This document shows positions 1 to 9,849 of a DNA stretch of 64,000 nt, piece after piece. Position 1 is the first letter of the stretch. Every line of letters begins with the position of its first letter. The stretch lies in assembly GCF_001750145.1 (NCBI RefSeq), contig NZ_CP015734.1, forward strand, positions 102,445-166,444, read 5' to 3'. The translations under genes were made by a program, and so were the position numbers. Source of the stretch: Arthrobacter sp. U41 (GTDB lineage Bacteria > Actinomycetota > Actinomycetes > Actinomycetales > Micrococcaceae). A model generated the notes under the pieces. It did no database searches. It was not told where the DNA came from and was given only the letters and a program-made list of their open reading frames with translations.

Positions 1-299
1 CAGCGCACAGTAACCTTGCCCCTAGCCCGCATGGGCACGGCAAAAGCTAAACCTCCGGGCTTTTCCCGCACACACCCGGACGACGGGACCCAACTGATCG
101 GCTGCACACAACCGCCAGGGAACCCTGCGGGGATCCATCACCACGGCGCACCGGCGATCATGCACAGCCTGAACACACAGATGGGCACCAACGGCAGACT
201 CTCCCATGGTCCAAGACGCACCCTCCCGGCCGTCGGTGCGCGTCGGGTCCGGTTCTTTTAGCCATAGACGACACGGAAGTTCCGGTTCGCGGACACGGC
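1..299. other. No recognisable gene
   Basis: Open frames here on both strands have the composition of off-frame reading (rich in Arg, Pro, Gly and His) and no convincing ribosome-binding site. The region ends at a hairpin shared with the leftward operon that follows. I see no RNA gene or repeat. Confidence 0.5.
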
Positions 300-300
300 G

Positions 301-332
301 AAGGCCAGCACCTTTTCGAGGTGCCGGCCTTC
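301..332. terminator. Hairpin terminator downstream of the kfrA operon
   Basis: AAGGCCAGCACC and GGTGCCGGCCTT pair across a short loop, with one mismatch. A T-rich stretch follows on the plus strand. It sits just after the stop of the leftward HTH gene and so may end that operon, although the T-run favours plus-strand transcripts. Confidence 0.55.
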
Positions 333-352
333 GTTCTTTCTTCAGCTGCTGG

Positions 353-643
353 TCAGTCTTCGGCCGCGACGTCATCTTCCTGGACCTGGCCGGCGGCAAT
401 ACGCTCGGCGGTCTTCGCGAACGCTGCCTCGATGTACGCCATCAGGTCACTCTCCCGAACCCGCCACACACCCCGGCCACCGAATTGCCCGGCGGGCAGC
501 TCACCGCTGCGGACCAGCGAATAGACGAGTGAGCCCTTCACGTTCAGGACCTCCTGGACCTGCTCCAGTGTCAGCATCCTGGGGAACACCGGCCCCTTCG
601 TAGGCGCGGGGAAATTGTCCTTGTCCTCAATCCTTGTGGGCAT
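353..643 (-). CDS. Small helix-turn-helix (excisionase-type) DNA-binding protein
   Basis: A 96-residue protein with a MerR/excisionase-like winged HTH. The order is a Leu-rich helix with LTLEQVQEVLNV (about residues 24-35), a recognition stretch VYSLVRSGELPAGQFGG, then WRVRESDLMAYIE (about 61-73). That is the usual HTH_17 layout (establish a helix, read out, W/V-R-x-x-DL). It starts two bases after the stop of the upstream ParB-like gene and is third in a tightly packed leftward operon led by a KfrA-like gene. Role is inferred: a plasmid-maintenance or copy-control regulator that binds DNA near the operon. No catalytic motif is present, so it is not an integrase or excisionase with a known partner here. 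An upstream in-frame extension exists but lacks a good start and would overlap the neighbouring genes. Confidence 0.7.
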   Translation of the reverse strand: MPTRIEDKDNFPAPTKGPVFPRMLTLEQVQEVLNVKGSLVYSLVRSGELPAGQFGGRGVWRVRESDLMAYIEAAFAKTAERIAAGQVQEDDVAAED

Positions 644-645
644 CT

Positions 646-909
646 CTATTCGACCTCGTTCCGGTGTTGCAGTTCGTCCCTGGTGCGCTGCCCGCGGCGG
701 AGTGAACCGGCCGGGGCCGGCTCCCATTTCCTGCCATGGTTGTGCTTGCGCTGGAGGCGTTTCACTTCGCGCATCGTCGCACGGACGATGAAGTCCGACA
801 CGCTCACATCCCCTTCGACGTGACCGGCGGCCAGGAACGCTGCCCGGACCTGCCCGGCCTCGTCCTCGGTGAAGTAGGGAGTGAACGCCGCGATTCTTTT
901 CATGCTCAT
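646..909 (-). CDS. ParB-like centromere-binding ribbon-helix-helix protein
   Basis: An 87-residue basic protein. Its core (VSVSDFIVRATMREVKRLQRK, broken here at residue 20) and the conserved tail around KHNHGRKWEPAPAG resemble the C-terminal DNA-binding domain of actinobacterial plasmid ParB proteins, typified by pCXC100 of Leifsonia; this match is recalled rather than searched. In that family a ribbon-helix-helix dimer binds direct repeats at the centromere and stimulates a ParA ATPase. No ParA lies beside it; the only ParA in the window is at 36.6-37.4 kb with its own partner, so this gene may serve a second partition or regulatory locus. Its ATG overlaps the stop of the kfrA-like gene (ATGA), which implies translational coupling. 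A second in-frame ATG lies at 903. Confidence 0.65.
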   Translation of the reverse strand: MSMKRIAAFTPYFTEDEAGQVRAAFLAAGHVEGDVSVSDFIVRATMREVKRLQRKHNHGRKWEPAPAGSLRRGQRTRDELQHRNEVE

Positions 910-1517
910 TGATCCTCAACGTGATCAGTACCCTGGTCCGCGGCACCCGGGCCGGCCGGGGCGATGCGTGCCAGCAGGGCCTCGTAGGCTGCCTGCATGG
1001 CGGTATCCCTGGCGTCGGCAGCAGCGAGCTTCGTTGCCGTCTCCGCCGCCTCTGCGGCAACGGCCCGCTCCGTGGCCCGGGATTCCTCCACCTCGGCGGC
1101 GAGGACCGCCAACTGGCCCTGCAACTCCTCGACCCGCGCGGCCAGCGCGGACACAGCCGTGTCCTTCTCCTCGGTGAGCCGGTCCAAGTCCGCGACGAGC
1201 TCCGCGATCTCGGCATCCCTGTCCTTGCGTTCCTGCGCCCAGGTCGCTTCCACGGACGCATGCCGCGCGTCCGCCAATCCGGAGGCCTCAGCCCAAGCCG
1301 TTCCGGCCAGGCGCGCCGCCGCTTCCAATAACGTCGCCGGCGTCGCTGCCAGCTGACTGCCCGCAGCCTGCCGCTCGTCCGACCACTCCTTCAAATAGCG
1401 CGTCGCGTCGGCATTACTCACACCCGCGGCCGCGCGCACGGTGGAAACGGTAGGGCGCCGCTCGGCGCTGATCCTTTCAGCAGCGGCGTACACACGGTCT
1501 TTCACGCTCTCGGTCAT
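906..1517 (-). CDS. kfrA: KfrA-like plasmid DNA-binding coiled-coil protein (copy 1)
   Basis: About 203 residues. The N-terminal third (SVKDRVYAAAERISAERRP to RYLKEW) is the KfrA_N helix-turn-helix domain, including the VSTVRAAAGVSNADATRYL segment. The rest is a long Ala/Glu/Leu-rich coiled coil. KfrA proteins are plasmid transcriptional autoregulators whose coiled-coil tails also help plasmid stability. Possible starts are TTG 1532 and ATG 1529, 1523 and 1517. I chose 1517 because it aligns with the paralogue at 9.0-9.6 kb and has GGGA six bases upstream. A perfect 17-bp inverted repeat lies just upstream and is the obvious operator. It leads a three-gene operon with the ParB-like and HTH genes. 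Confidence 0.85.
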   Translation of the reverse strand: MTESVKDRVYAAAERISAERRPTVSTVRAAAGVSNADATRYLKEWSDERQAAGSQLAATPATLLEAAARLAGTAWAEASGLADARHASVEATWAQERKDRDAEIAELVADLDRLTEEKDTAVSALAARVEELQGQLAVLAAEVEESRATERAVAAEAAETATKLAAADARDTAMQAAYEALLARIAPAGPGAADQGTDHVEDQ

Positions 1518-1543
1518 GCGCATTCCCATCAAAAAAATAGTAA

Positions 1544-1581
1544 GAGTAGTAGGAGTAGTAGTGATACTACTCCTACTACTC
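1544..1581. promoter_or_regulatory. KfrA operator 1: perfect inverted repeat
   Basis: GAGTAGTAGGAGTAGTA is followed by a 4-bp spacer (GTGA) and its exact reverse complement. It lies immediately upstream of the first kfrA-like gene. A near-identical palindrome precedes the second kfrA-like gene at 9613-9668, so the two proteins probably share an operator sequence and may cross-regulate. Confidence 0.85.
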
Positions 1582-1598
1582 GGGTTTGTCGCCGCTTG

Positions 1599-1858
1599 TC
1601 AGATGGCTGGTTCGGCTGCTGCGCCCGGAACGGTGATCCGGCCGCCGGGGTTGGCGGCGATACCGAACCACGGGTCATCGTCTGCGTACTCCCGGCTGCT
1701 GATGCTCATACTTTCGGCGGGGTGCGGTTGCTTCTGCCCGGCTCCGCTTTGCGCGGCATCCGGGGCGCCGCCCTGGGTCTGGTGGACGTCCGCGGCCGCG
1801 TACTGCAGGGACGGGCCGATCTCCTCGACTTCGAGTTCGATCACGGTGGGCGCTTCTC
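1599..1858 (-). pseudogene. C-terminal fragment of a probable single-stranded DNA-binding protein
   Basis: The frame beginning REAPTVIELEVEEIGPSLQY matches the last strand and linker of bacterial SSB proteins (E-V-E-x-D/E-E-I-G-P-S-L-x-Y/F-A). A flexible Gln/Ala/Gly-rich tail with an acidic DDDPWF patch follows, although the usual terminal DDDxPF is replaced by a longer ending. The N-terminal OB-fold is absent. The reading frame runs directly into the inverted repeat of the Tn3-type miniature element at 1859, and no matching N-terminal half is visible on its far side, so the gene was broken and partly deleted. The SSB identity is a family resemblance from a short stretch and could be wrong. 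Confidence 0.45.
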
Positions 1859-2215
1859 GGGGGTCGAGGACCACTGCTCGGAAAAGTAGCGCTAAGCATC
1901 AAAATGACCAAGTTGGAGCGGCTTTCCCTTACCGCGATGGGAAGTTCGCCTTGTTCAGCCTGAGCAGTCACCCAAACGTCCGTAGGCGTTGCGTTGGGCC
2001 CGGAGACGGCGTGCTTTACAGCCGTACATCAACCGACAATGGCTTGGGCGTTTCTCATCCACGAGTTGGTCCCCAAGCCCTATTCCGCCCGTACGCCGCC
2101 TTTTCGGCAGCCGTTAAGTATTCACCAGCCATGCTCTCTCAACGATCGACACTAGCAATCCTCGCGATCGCTTGATCCCTAGCGCTACTTTTCCGCGGGA
2201 TGGTCCTCGACCCCC
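1859..2215. mobile_element. Tn3-derived miniature inverted-repeat element (TIME-like)
   Basis: A 357-bp segment is bounded by 38-bp inverted repeats. The left begins GGGGGTCGAGGACCA and contains CGGAAAAGTAGCGCTA; the right is its reverse complement with a few mismatches. The G-run at the tip, the internal GGAAAA and the terminal CGCTA(AG) are the hallmarks of Tn3-family ends. The roughly 280-bp interior has no gene I recognise. No 5-bp target duplication is visible at either junction. A third copy of the same 38-bp end lies alone at 20665-20702. Confidence 0.75.
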
Positions 2216-2376
2216 GCCCAGGTGGGCGAGGGGTAGGCGGCAGTGAACCGCGGCGCTCGGGCCGGGCCGGAACTCAGGGGTTCTCTGGTGCATGCTCCCC
2301 CGGGAGGGTGGTGTGTTTTGTGGGTTTTGCCGGTGCGGGTCCCTGCCGGATCAGGATTGGGGCGGCCCCGGCTCCG

Positions 2377-2628
2377 TCAGAGCCAGCGGATGTAATCGTT
2401 GTCGGCTGCATGCGGACCGGAGGCGAGGGCCGGGGCGTGACGGCGGACGGCGTCGAAGAGTTGCGCGACATTCATACCGGCGGCGGCGGCCGCCATGACC
2501 GGGGGAACCCCGGCTGCCATGGCCCGGAACATCGCCTCGACGAGCGTGGCGTGGGCCTGGTCGGCCCGTATTTCGATCAGTTCCACTTCGCCGGCGGCGA
2601 CGTGGACGGCGGTGAGGTGTGATTCCAA
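2377..2628 (-). CDS. Small conserved-looking hypothetical protein
   Basis: An 83-residue Ala-rich protein with no family I can name. The centre, AAGVPPVMAAAAAGMNVAQLF (residue run interrupted here), has the A-G-V-P / A-G-M-N spacing of a helix-turn-helix, so DNA binding is possible. Residues around VELIEIRADQAHATLVEAMF suggest an amphipathic helix. It is oriented like the kfrA operon and the broken ssb-like gene, from which it is separated by the miniature element, so it may belong to the same former operon. The start ATG follows GGACAG at roughly six bases. Function unknown; it could be a regulator. Confidence 0.5.
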   Translation of the reverse strand: MESHLTAVHVAAGEVELIEIRADQAHATLVEAMFRAMAAGVPPVMAAAAAGMNVAQLFDAVRRHAPALASGPHAADNDYIRWL

Positions 2629-2827
2629 GGCTGTCCTCCGGGTTTGTGGTCGGGTAAGGGGCGGCCGCTGCGGCGGTCAGTCGCGGGGGTCCGGGGAGCG
2701 CACGTCGCGTGGACTACATGGGCCTGAACCCCAAGGTCACCTGTGACATTCCCCGGCCGTCGCCGTAGCCGCAGACGCTGTGGCCGGGCAATTGGTGAAC
2801 AATTCAAAGAAGTGGTAGGTGACGGTC

Positions 2828-3001
2828 ATGAACCTTCTTCTCATCGTCGTTGTGGTCCTTGCGGTTCTGTTCTTCCTCCGCGCCGGTCTGGTTCCCTCTT
2901 TGAACTTCCTGATTTGGGTCGGCGTGGTGCTGTTGATCCTCGCGGTCCTCGCCCCGATAGCCCGGCACGGGCCTCTGCTGCCTCCGCCAGTTTCTGCTTG
3001 A
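2828..3001 (+). CDS. Small membrane protein
   Basis: A 57-residue protein made almost entirely of two hydrophobic segments, NLLLIVVVVLAVLFFL (about 2-17) and FLIWVGVVLLILAVLAPI (about 26-43), separated by AGLVPSLN, with a short Pro-rich end. The ATG at 2828 is preceded by AGGTG at a suitable distance; an in-frame GTG at 2819 would add three residues. Short two-helix proteins like this are common in Arthrobacter and relatives but have no known role. It stands alone between leftward genes. Confidence 0.6.
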   Translation: MNLLLIVVVVLAVLFFLRAGLVPSLNFLIWVGVVLLILAVLAPIARHGPLLPPPVSA

Positions 3002-3469
3002 CTCGACAATTGTTGACAGTAACGGCGGGGTTGCCGGAGTTTCCAGAGGCTTAAGCCCCCTTGAACGGGTGGTGCCGGGTCCTGTGCTTTGTGCCCCCGC
3101 GGGACGCGCTAAAGAGATCAGGACTTTCTTCCCTGTTAGCGCCCGGCGCGGGTCGTGGATGCTGTTGGAAGTGCTCTGCAGGTCTATGGGCGGTTCCTGA
3201 CTGACAGGCTCGCCTGTCACTCCTGTACGTGGCAGCTCAGGTCGTTTCCTCGATCGGGCTGTGGAGTAGCGCCTCAGCAGCGAAAGGAAAATGCCTTGGC
3301 CTCGGCCCACCGTCACCTCGTCCTCGCCGATCCGGCGAAAGAAGCAGCCCGCCGGCAGGCGATGCGTGAGCATCCCTCAAACCATGCGGCCCGGAGCGGC
3401 CGGCCGCTCCGGCGGGAGGAGTCCCTGAACGTCACCGCGCGGTTGCGGCCAGGGAGGGGGGAGCGCTTG

Positions 3470-3820
3470 ATGCTGCTCCGGCGATCCCGGCCGGCGACAC
3501 CAGCACTGGCCCGGGTCGAGGGCAAATTGAAGGTCCTTGTTAGCCTGGACAGCAACCTTCTGTCGGCCCGCGTCGCGGTCCGTGGAACTGTGACCGAAAT
3601 GAACGTCGCGGTGCTCTATGGCATCGTGCGCCGCACGAACTCGTTTCTGCCTGGGATGGAGATCCTCGTTGATCTTGGCGAAGCCGTCGTTGGGACCGCT
3701 GTCCTGGATCGGCTCCGCTCTGTGACCGGGGAGGGAAGGCTGCCGGCGGCAGTCGACCCGGTCAGGCCGCCCTGCCGCCTCCGTGTCCAGGAACCGGCCG
3801 TCGGAAAGGTCGCGTCCTGA
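3470..3820 (+). CDS. Hypothetical STAS-like small protein
   Basis: A 116-residue protein. Residues about 22-95 (KLKVLVSLDSNLLSARVAVR, then TVTEMNVAVLYGIVRR, then MEILVDLGEAVV) alternate predicted strands and helices as in small STAS/anti-sigma-antagonist-like folds: V-x-V-R-G-T-V-T-x-x-N-V, then a helix, then G-x-x-I-L-V-D-L. The Asp-Leu end of the second strand is where phosphorylated STAS proteins carry Ser/Thr, which is absent here. I chose ATG 3470 because GGGAGGGGGGAG lies seven bases upstream; the longer upstream frame has off-frame composition. No partner gene is nearby. The assignment is weak; hypothetical is the safe label. Confidence 0.45.
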   Translation: MLLRRSRPATPALARVEGKLKVLVSLDSNLLSARVAVRGTVTEMNVAVLYGIVRRTNSFLPGMEILVDLGEAVVGTAVLDRLRSVTGEGRLPAAVDPVRPPCRLRVQEPAVGKVAS

Positions 3821-3968
3821 CGGACCACGCGGGCAGCTTCGTGCGTCCGTCGGCGACACGGTGCCCGGTGACTGCGGGCACGAAGGTCCAGGTGTATTAA
3901 CCACGGGGGTTAATGACGCGGCTGGCGGGTGGTTGATCTTTGAGTGAGGTGTGGTCGCGGGTGTGATT

Positions 3969-4745
3969 CTAGTGGTGGAGCCAGGATGGGAAAGCGGCAG
4001 CACGCTCGGTCTCTGAGGTGTAGGGGCGGGCGTAGGCCCACTCCTCGAGCATGGTGCGGTTGAACCGTTCGACCTTGCCGTTGGTTTGGGGCCGGTAGGG
4101 GCGGGTCCGTTTGTGTTTGATGTCCGGGCTGAGGGCCTGGGCGAAGGCGCGGGAGCGGTAGCAGGAGACCTCGTCCGTCAGGACCCGCTGGACGGTGAAC
4201 CCGGCGGCGTTGAACGCCGCGTTGGCCCGTTCCCAGAAACCTGCTGCGGTCTCCTTTTTCTCGTCGGTCAGTATCTCGGTGTAGGCAAACCGGGAGTGGT
4301 CATCGACCGCGCTGTGTAGGTAGGCGTAGCCCGGGCGCCGGTTGGCGTCGGTGCCGGTCTTGTTCCGTTTGCCCGTGGCCCGGCCGGTGACACGGTGTCC
4401 GGCGCCGTCCGGGATCCGTCCGAGTTTCTTGATGTCCACGTGGATCAGGTCTCCGGGGTTCTGATGCTCGTAGCGGCGGATCACACTGCCGGCGCCCCGG
4501 TCCAGCCAGGACAGCCGGGCCAGCCGGTACCGGGAGAGGACCTTGTTCACGGTGGAGGGATGGATGCACAGGAGGTAGCCCGATCCTTGCCGGCTCCCAG
4601 TGCCGGTTGACCCTTAGGGCGATGATCCGTCGTTCCCTCCGTGCCGGTGTCCGGTGCGGGGACCGTGAGGGGCGGCTGGAGAGGTCCTCCCCCCGTCCTC
4701 GCCAAGGTCCCGGTAACGGTCGGCCCAGCGAGCGTGAGTCGGCGT
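3969..4745 (-). pseudogene. IS481-family transposase, frameshifted and truncated
   Basis: The intact C-terminal two thirds (3969-4550) holds an rve/DDE integrase core: HVDIKKLGRIPDG, YLHSAVDDHSRFAY, LTDEVSCYRS and the RTRPYRPQTNGKVERFNRT block with the final catalytic Glu. Upstream, the HTH half continues only by changing frame twice: once near 4575 (RIG-YLL-IHPSTVNK is split) and once near 4690 (RWADRYRDLGEDG then SSRPSRSPHRTP). The first 30 or so residues are missing. At the C-terminal side, TATTAACCACGGGGGTTAATGA (3895-3916) resembles the IS481-type terminal repeat; the other end is lost. This is a dead insertion-sequence remnant. Confidence 0.85.
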
Positions 4746-6786
<2,041 letters not shown>

Positions 6787-6832
6787 GTCCTCGAAAAAAC
6801 CGCGGCGCCCCCAACCGGGTCCCCTTTGGCGG

Positions 6833-7522
6833 TTAGTCCGCAGGTGGTTGCGGCGGGCCTGTCCGGGTGGCGTATATCGCGGCCTGGGTGCGTCGTTCGA
6901 AGCCCAGTTTGGCCAGCAGCGAGGAGACGTAGTTCTTCACGGTCTTCTCCGCCAGGAACATCTCTTCGCCGATCTGCCGGTTCGTCAGGCCCCGGGCGAT
7001 AAGGCTGAGGACCTTCTTCTCCTGCGGGGTCAGGGCCTCCAGCCGCGGGTCGGTCGGGGCCTCGGGGATCCCTTCGAGCATGCGTTCGGCAACCCCGGGG
7101 GCGAAGAGCTTCTCGCCGTCGGCGGTGCGCCGGATTTCCTCGACGAGTTCGTTGTTGCCGATCCGCTTGAGGAGATAGCCCGATGCTCCGGCCAGAACGG
7201 CTCCGCGGAGAGCGTGTTCGTCATCGTAGCTGGTCAGGATCAGGCATTTGAGTCCGGGGTCGACGGAGCGGACGTCCCGGCAGACCTCGATGCCTGTACC
7301 GTCGGGCAACCGCCCGTCCAGGACCACGACGTCGGGCTTCAGCGCCGGGATGCGGCGGGTTGCTTCGACGGCCGATCCGCTTACGCCCACGATCTCGAAG
7401 CCTTCGTGCTCGAGCAGGTCCCTGAGACCCTCCCGGACGAGCTCATGGTCATCGAGGATGAACACTCTCACCGGTGCCGGTGAGAGTGTTTCGGTGCGGG
7501 CGTCTGTTGCGGGTGTGGTCAT
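6833..7522 (-). CDS. devR: DevR/NarL-type response regulator
   Basis: A 229-residue LuxR-class regulator. The receiver domain has the acid pair D24/D25 (FILDDHE), phosphorylation site D69 (VVVLDGRLPDG), T97 and K119. A linker and a C-terminal LuxR/GerE helix-turn-helix (LTPQEKKVLSLIARGLTNRQ, then EKTVKNYVSSLLAKLGF) follow. This is the layout of DevR/DosR, the dormancy regulator that acts with DevS. AAGGAGGATCTGC directly precedes the ATG. It lies tail-to-tail with the kinase gene. A near-consensus DevR box about 100 bp upstream suggests autoregulation and possibly control of the divergent direction. Confidence 0.92.
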   Translation of the reverse strand: MTTPATDARTETLSPAPVRVFILDDHELVREGLRDLLEHEGFEIVGVSGSAVEATRRIPALKPDVVVLDGRLPDGTGIEVCRDVRSVDPGLKCLILTSYDDEHALRGAVLAGASGYLLKRIGNNELVEEIRRTADGEKLFAPGVAERMLEGIPEAPTDPRLEALTPQEKKVLSLIARGLTNRQIGEEMFLAEKTVKNYVSSLLAKLGFERRTQAAIYATRTGPPQPPAD

Positions 7523-7621
7523 GCAGATCCTCCTTGGATCAGTATCTTCCCGGTCCGCTTCCTGCGGCCGCCCCCTACGGAAGGCACGATATATAATTTT
7601 GCCCCGTCAGGCCGCGGGGCA

Positions 7622-7641
7622 ACAGGGACCATAGTCCCTAA
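7622..7641. promoter_or_regulatory. DevR (Dos) box
   Basis: ACAGGGACCATAGTCCCTAA fits the mycobacterial DevR/DosR consensus TTSGGGACTWWAGTCCCSAA at its core: GGGAC, two central A/T bases, AGTCCC and the 3' AA. It lies 100 bp upstream of the devR-like start. The remaining mismatches are in the outer left bases, one core T-to-C and the S position. Confidence 0.75.
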
Positions 7642-8149
7642 CCGTCCGGGCCATCACATGGGGCGCCGATGGCGACGTTCTCACTGGTCAAATGCCGCAA
7701 CGGTTTTCTCCGGCGGAAGCCGCGTTGGCTGGAACGGGACCGGGCGACGCCGGCCAGCGTCACGCCGCTCCTGCCCCGGACGCAAGAACGCGGTCCGGGC
7801 TTGCCTGATAGGTATCGTCGTCCGCCACGTACCGGTGATGCGGCAAACCCGTGGAACGCAATCCGGGGGCTTGTGGCCCTTCCCGGCCCCGGCGCCCCGG
7901 CACTAGTTTCAGGGAGGCCGGGGCAGATGCTCACGCGCTTTCAAATGACCACGGACCGGTTCCGGGGTGTAGCGAGTGGCCTTCCGGGGGCGGAACGGGT
8001 GCAAAAGTGCCGGGCATTGGAACCAGGCAGGCCGGGGAGGCCGTTCGTCCCGGTTCGTCTTGGGCTCGAAGGACAGGATCACCGCGTGGGGCCTTGGCTG
8101 ACGTGCCCCCGTGCCACCAGTGAGAACCCGCACCCGGAAAGGGAGAACC
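7642..8149. other. Region without a convincing gene
   Basis: Frames open on both strands are Arg/Pro/Gly-rich and lack good ribosome-binding sites or family motifs. The block may be degenerate sequence, or the leader of the gene starting at 8150. Confidence 0.4.
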
Positions 8150-8530
8150 ATGATGAATCGCCCGGCGTACCGCGCCCGTGTCAGGGAGCAGCAAACCGAA
8201 GCGGCAGCCGAACCCCTGGCTGGACAGGACCCTCGAATCCGCGCTGATCCGGCCTGGCAGGACCTGCAGCCCGGTGATCGTGTCACTGCTTACCCTCCAG
8301 GCGGGGCGGCAACTGCCGGGGTCGTGGACACGATGACCGGCGAGAGGGACATCATCTGGGTCCGCTTCGATGGAGCGATCGGACGGCGAATGATCCACGG
8401 GGACGAGAACATCACCATCACCGTCCATCCAGCTGGTGAGACCGGTACCCCGGACCGTGGCTCCCGAACCGGGCCCGGCCCCAGAACAAGTGAGAGGACC
8501 AGAGACCGGGAAGGACGACGGACTGAATAA
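8150..8530 (+). CDS. Hypothetical protein with a small beta-rich core
   Basis: A 126-residue protein. AAAGGGAGAACC lies just before tandem ATG codons (8150, 8153). After an acidic/Gln-rich N-terminal third, residues about 38-85 form a likely SH3-like barrel: WQDLQPGDRVTAYPPGG, GVVDTMTGERDIIWVRFDG, then RRMIHGDENITITV. The G-D-R-V, V-V-D and I-W-V-R-F-D-G pattern is typical of KOW- or SH3-type strands that bind nucleic acid or peptide. The last 35 residues are disordered (Arg/Gly/Glu-rich). No family is recognised. It lies downstream of the devR box region in the divergent direction, so DevR control is possible but unproven. Confidence 0.55.
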   Translation: MMNRPAYRARVREQQTEAAAEPLAGQDPRIRADPAWQDLQPGDRVTAYPPGGAATAGVVDTMTGERDIIWVRFDGAIGRRMIHGDENITITVHPAGETGTPDRGSRTGPGPRTSERTRDREGRRTE

Positions 8531-8614
8531 TCCGGTTGTCGTCTCCGGAGGACCTTCTCAGAGCCCCAGGTACCGCCGATCTCCTGCCACATGAATGACT
8601 CGGCGCCCTTCGCC

Positions 8615-8917
8615 TCAGCCGGCCACCGTGCCCGGCCTGAGAGCCCGGGACCCTGGACACGCGGGTCCTCCCGCACCTAGTGTCCTGCGCCTGAAATCCG
8701 GTTCAGAAGTAAAAACACAGCGGTGCCCCCGGGGACTCCCCGGGGGCACCGCTGTACCTGTGTGTTGTTGGCTATAGCAAACCAACCCTGCCAGCATGGC
8801 ATACCGAGGCATCATCTCGGATTTGATCGCTTTATCGAGACGGTCCGGTAGGTGATGATCGAGGGCGGCCAGGACCGTCAGTGACAGCACGAAGTTCACG
8901 AGAGTCAGCGGTTCCAT
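8615..8917 (-). CDS. Doubtful small ORF, possibly only its first half real
   Basis: The first 45 residues (MEPLTLVNFVLSLTVLAALD, then HHLPDRLDKAIKSEMMPRYA) look like a genuine small protein with one hydrophobic helix and a charged helix. The remainder is read through a strong terminator hairpin (8717-8755) and has off-frame composition. Either the true gene ends earlier through a frameshift, or the frame is spurious. It lies downstream of the second kfrA-like gene in the same direction. Confidence 0.3.
   Translation of the reverse strand: MEPLTLVNFVLSLTVLAALDHHLPDRLDKAIKSEMMPRYAMLAGLVCYSQQHTGTAVPPGSPRGHRCVFTSEPDFRRRTLGAGGPACPGSRALRPGTVAG
8717..8755 (-). terminator. Strong rho-independent terminator
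   Basis: A perfect 18-bp stem (ACAGCGGTGCCCCCGGGG and its complement) with a 3-base loop is followed on the minus strand by TGTTTTT. It ends leftward transcripts, most likely from the second kfrA-like gene. Confidence 0.85.
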
Positions 8918-9016
8918 GAGGGGCCTGTTGCCTCACGCCAATAGGTCCGGGAAGCCATGTGGGCCCTCCGAGCAGCTCAAGGCTGGGCCCCGCCGCCACT
9001 GGTTCGTTCGGCCCGG

Positions 9017-9598
9017 TCATCCTTGCCCGGGGGTTTCCGGCACGATGCGCTGCAGGAGAGCGTCGTGGGCCTTTTGCAGGGTCTCTGCCCGGGCCTCGGC
9101 CGCGGCCACCCTGGCCGCCGCGTCGGCTGCGGTGTTGCTGGCCTGCTGTTCGGCGGCGCGTGCCTGCTCCAGCTGCGCCTCCATCGCCGCGGCCTGGGTA
9201 TCCAGTGCGGTGACCCGGGCGGTGAGTTCCGTGACGGCGGCGTCTTTCTCGTCGCTGACCTTGTCCAGGTCAGCGACGAGTTCGGAGATCTCCAGCGCGA
9301 GATCCTTCTTCTCCTGCGCCCAAACCGCTTCCGCAGCTGCGTGCCGCTCATTGGCCACGGTAGACGCTTCGGCCCAGCAGGCCCCTGCCAGGCGCGCCGC
9401 CTGTTCCAGCACCGCTGTCGGCGTCGCGGCGACCTGGCCTCCCGCGGCCTGCTTCTCCTCGACCCACTCCTTCAGGTAACGGGTGGCGTCGGCGTTGCTC
9501 ACACCCGCCGCCGCCCGCACCGTCGAGACGGTAGGCCGGCGCTCGGCACTGATCTGCTCCGCAGCAGCAAACACACGGTCTTTCACACTCAACGCCAC
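9017..9598 (-). CDS. kfrA: KfrA-like plasmid DNA-binding coiled-coil protein (copy 2)
   Basis: About 193 residues, a clear paralogue of the protein at 906-1517. The KfrA_N domain is nearly identical through SVKDRVFAAAEQISAERRP, VSTVRAAAGVSNADATRYL and KEW, and the Ala/Glu/Gln coiled coil that follows has drifted. I chose GTG 9598 because GAGG lies eight bases upstream and the operator is then left outside the gene; the longer frame would translate the operator into a Ser/Val/Thr repeat. Expected role: autoregulator and accessory stability factor. Unlike copy 1 it is not followed closely by ParB-like or HTH genes. Two KfrA paralogues sharing an operator suggest plasmid fusion or duplication. 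Confidence 0.85.
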   Translation of the reverse strand: MALSVKDRVFAAAEQISAERRPTVSTVRAAAGVSNADATRYLKEWVEEKQAAGGQVAATPTAVLEQAARLAGACWAEASTVANERHAAAEAVWAQEKKDLALEISELVADLDKVSDEKDAAVTELTARVTALDTQAAAMEAQLEQARAAEQQASNTAADAAARVAAAEARAETLQKAHDALLQRIVPETPGQG

Positions 9599-9612
9599 GG
9601 CGACAACCTCAA

Positions 9613-9668
9613 AAGTAGTAGGAGTAGTAGTAGTAGTAGTAGTAACAACACTACTACTCCTACTACTT
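9613..9668. promoter_or_regulatory. KfrA operator 2: perfect 18-bp inverted repeat
   Basis: AAGTAGTAGGAGTAGTAG and its exact reverse complement flank a 20-bp spacer that itself holds four more AGT triplets. The arm is the same sequence as operator 1 (1544-1581) but the spacing is longer, so the half-sites sit differently on the helix. Confidence 0.85.
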
Positions 9669-9849
9669 AATGGCAATACCGCCGCCGCCGAATTCGACGG
9701 CTATGTCAGCCCTTACCGCCTCCGGCAGCTCATGGGGCCCGGCGGCGGACCCAATAGCCCCACCCTTGCTGTGATCCACGTTGCTGGCCCGTCCTCGGGG
9801 AGGCCGTGGGCCCCAAGATGGGCTCAATCATGGACAGGGCCGTTACGGC

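Noticed and set aside
22-399. Leftward open frame at the window start
   Set aside because: Basic, Pro/Arg-rich composition and it reads through a terminator hairpin and part of the HTH gene.
3115-3140. AGGACTTTCTTCCC as a second DevR box
   Set aside because: Too many mismatches to the palindrome core; the right half lacks AGTCCC.
7669-8247. Rightward 192-residue open frame
   Set aside because: It overlaps the better supported gene at 8150 and has no motif or ribosome-binding site.
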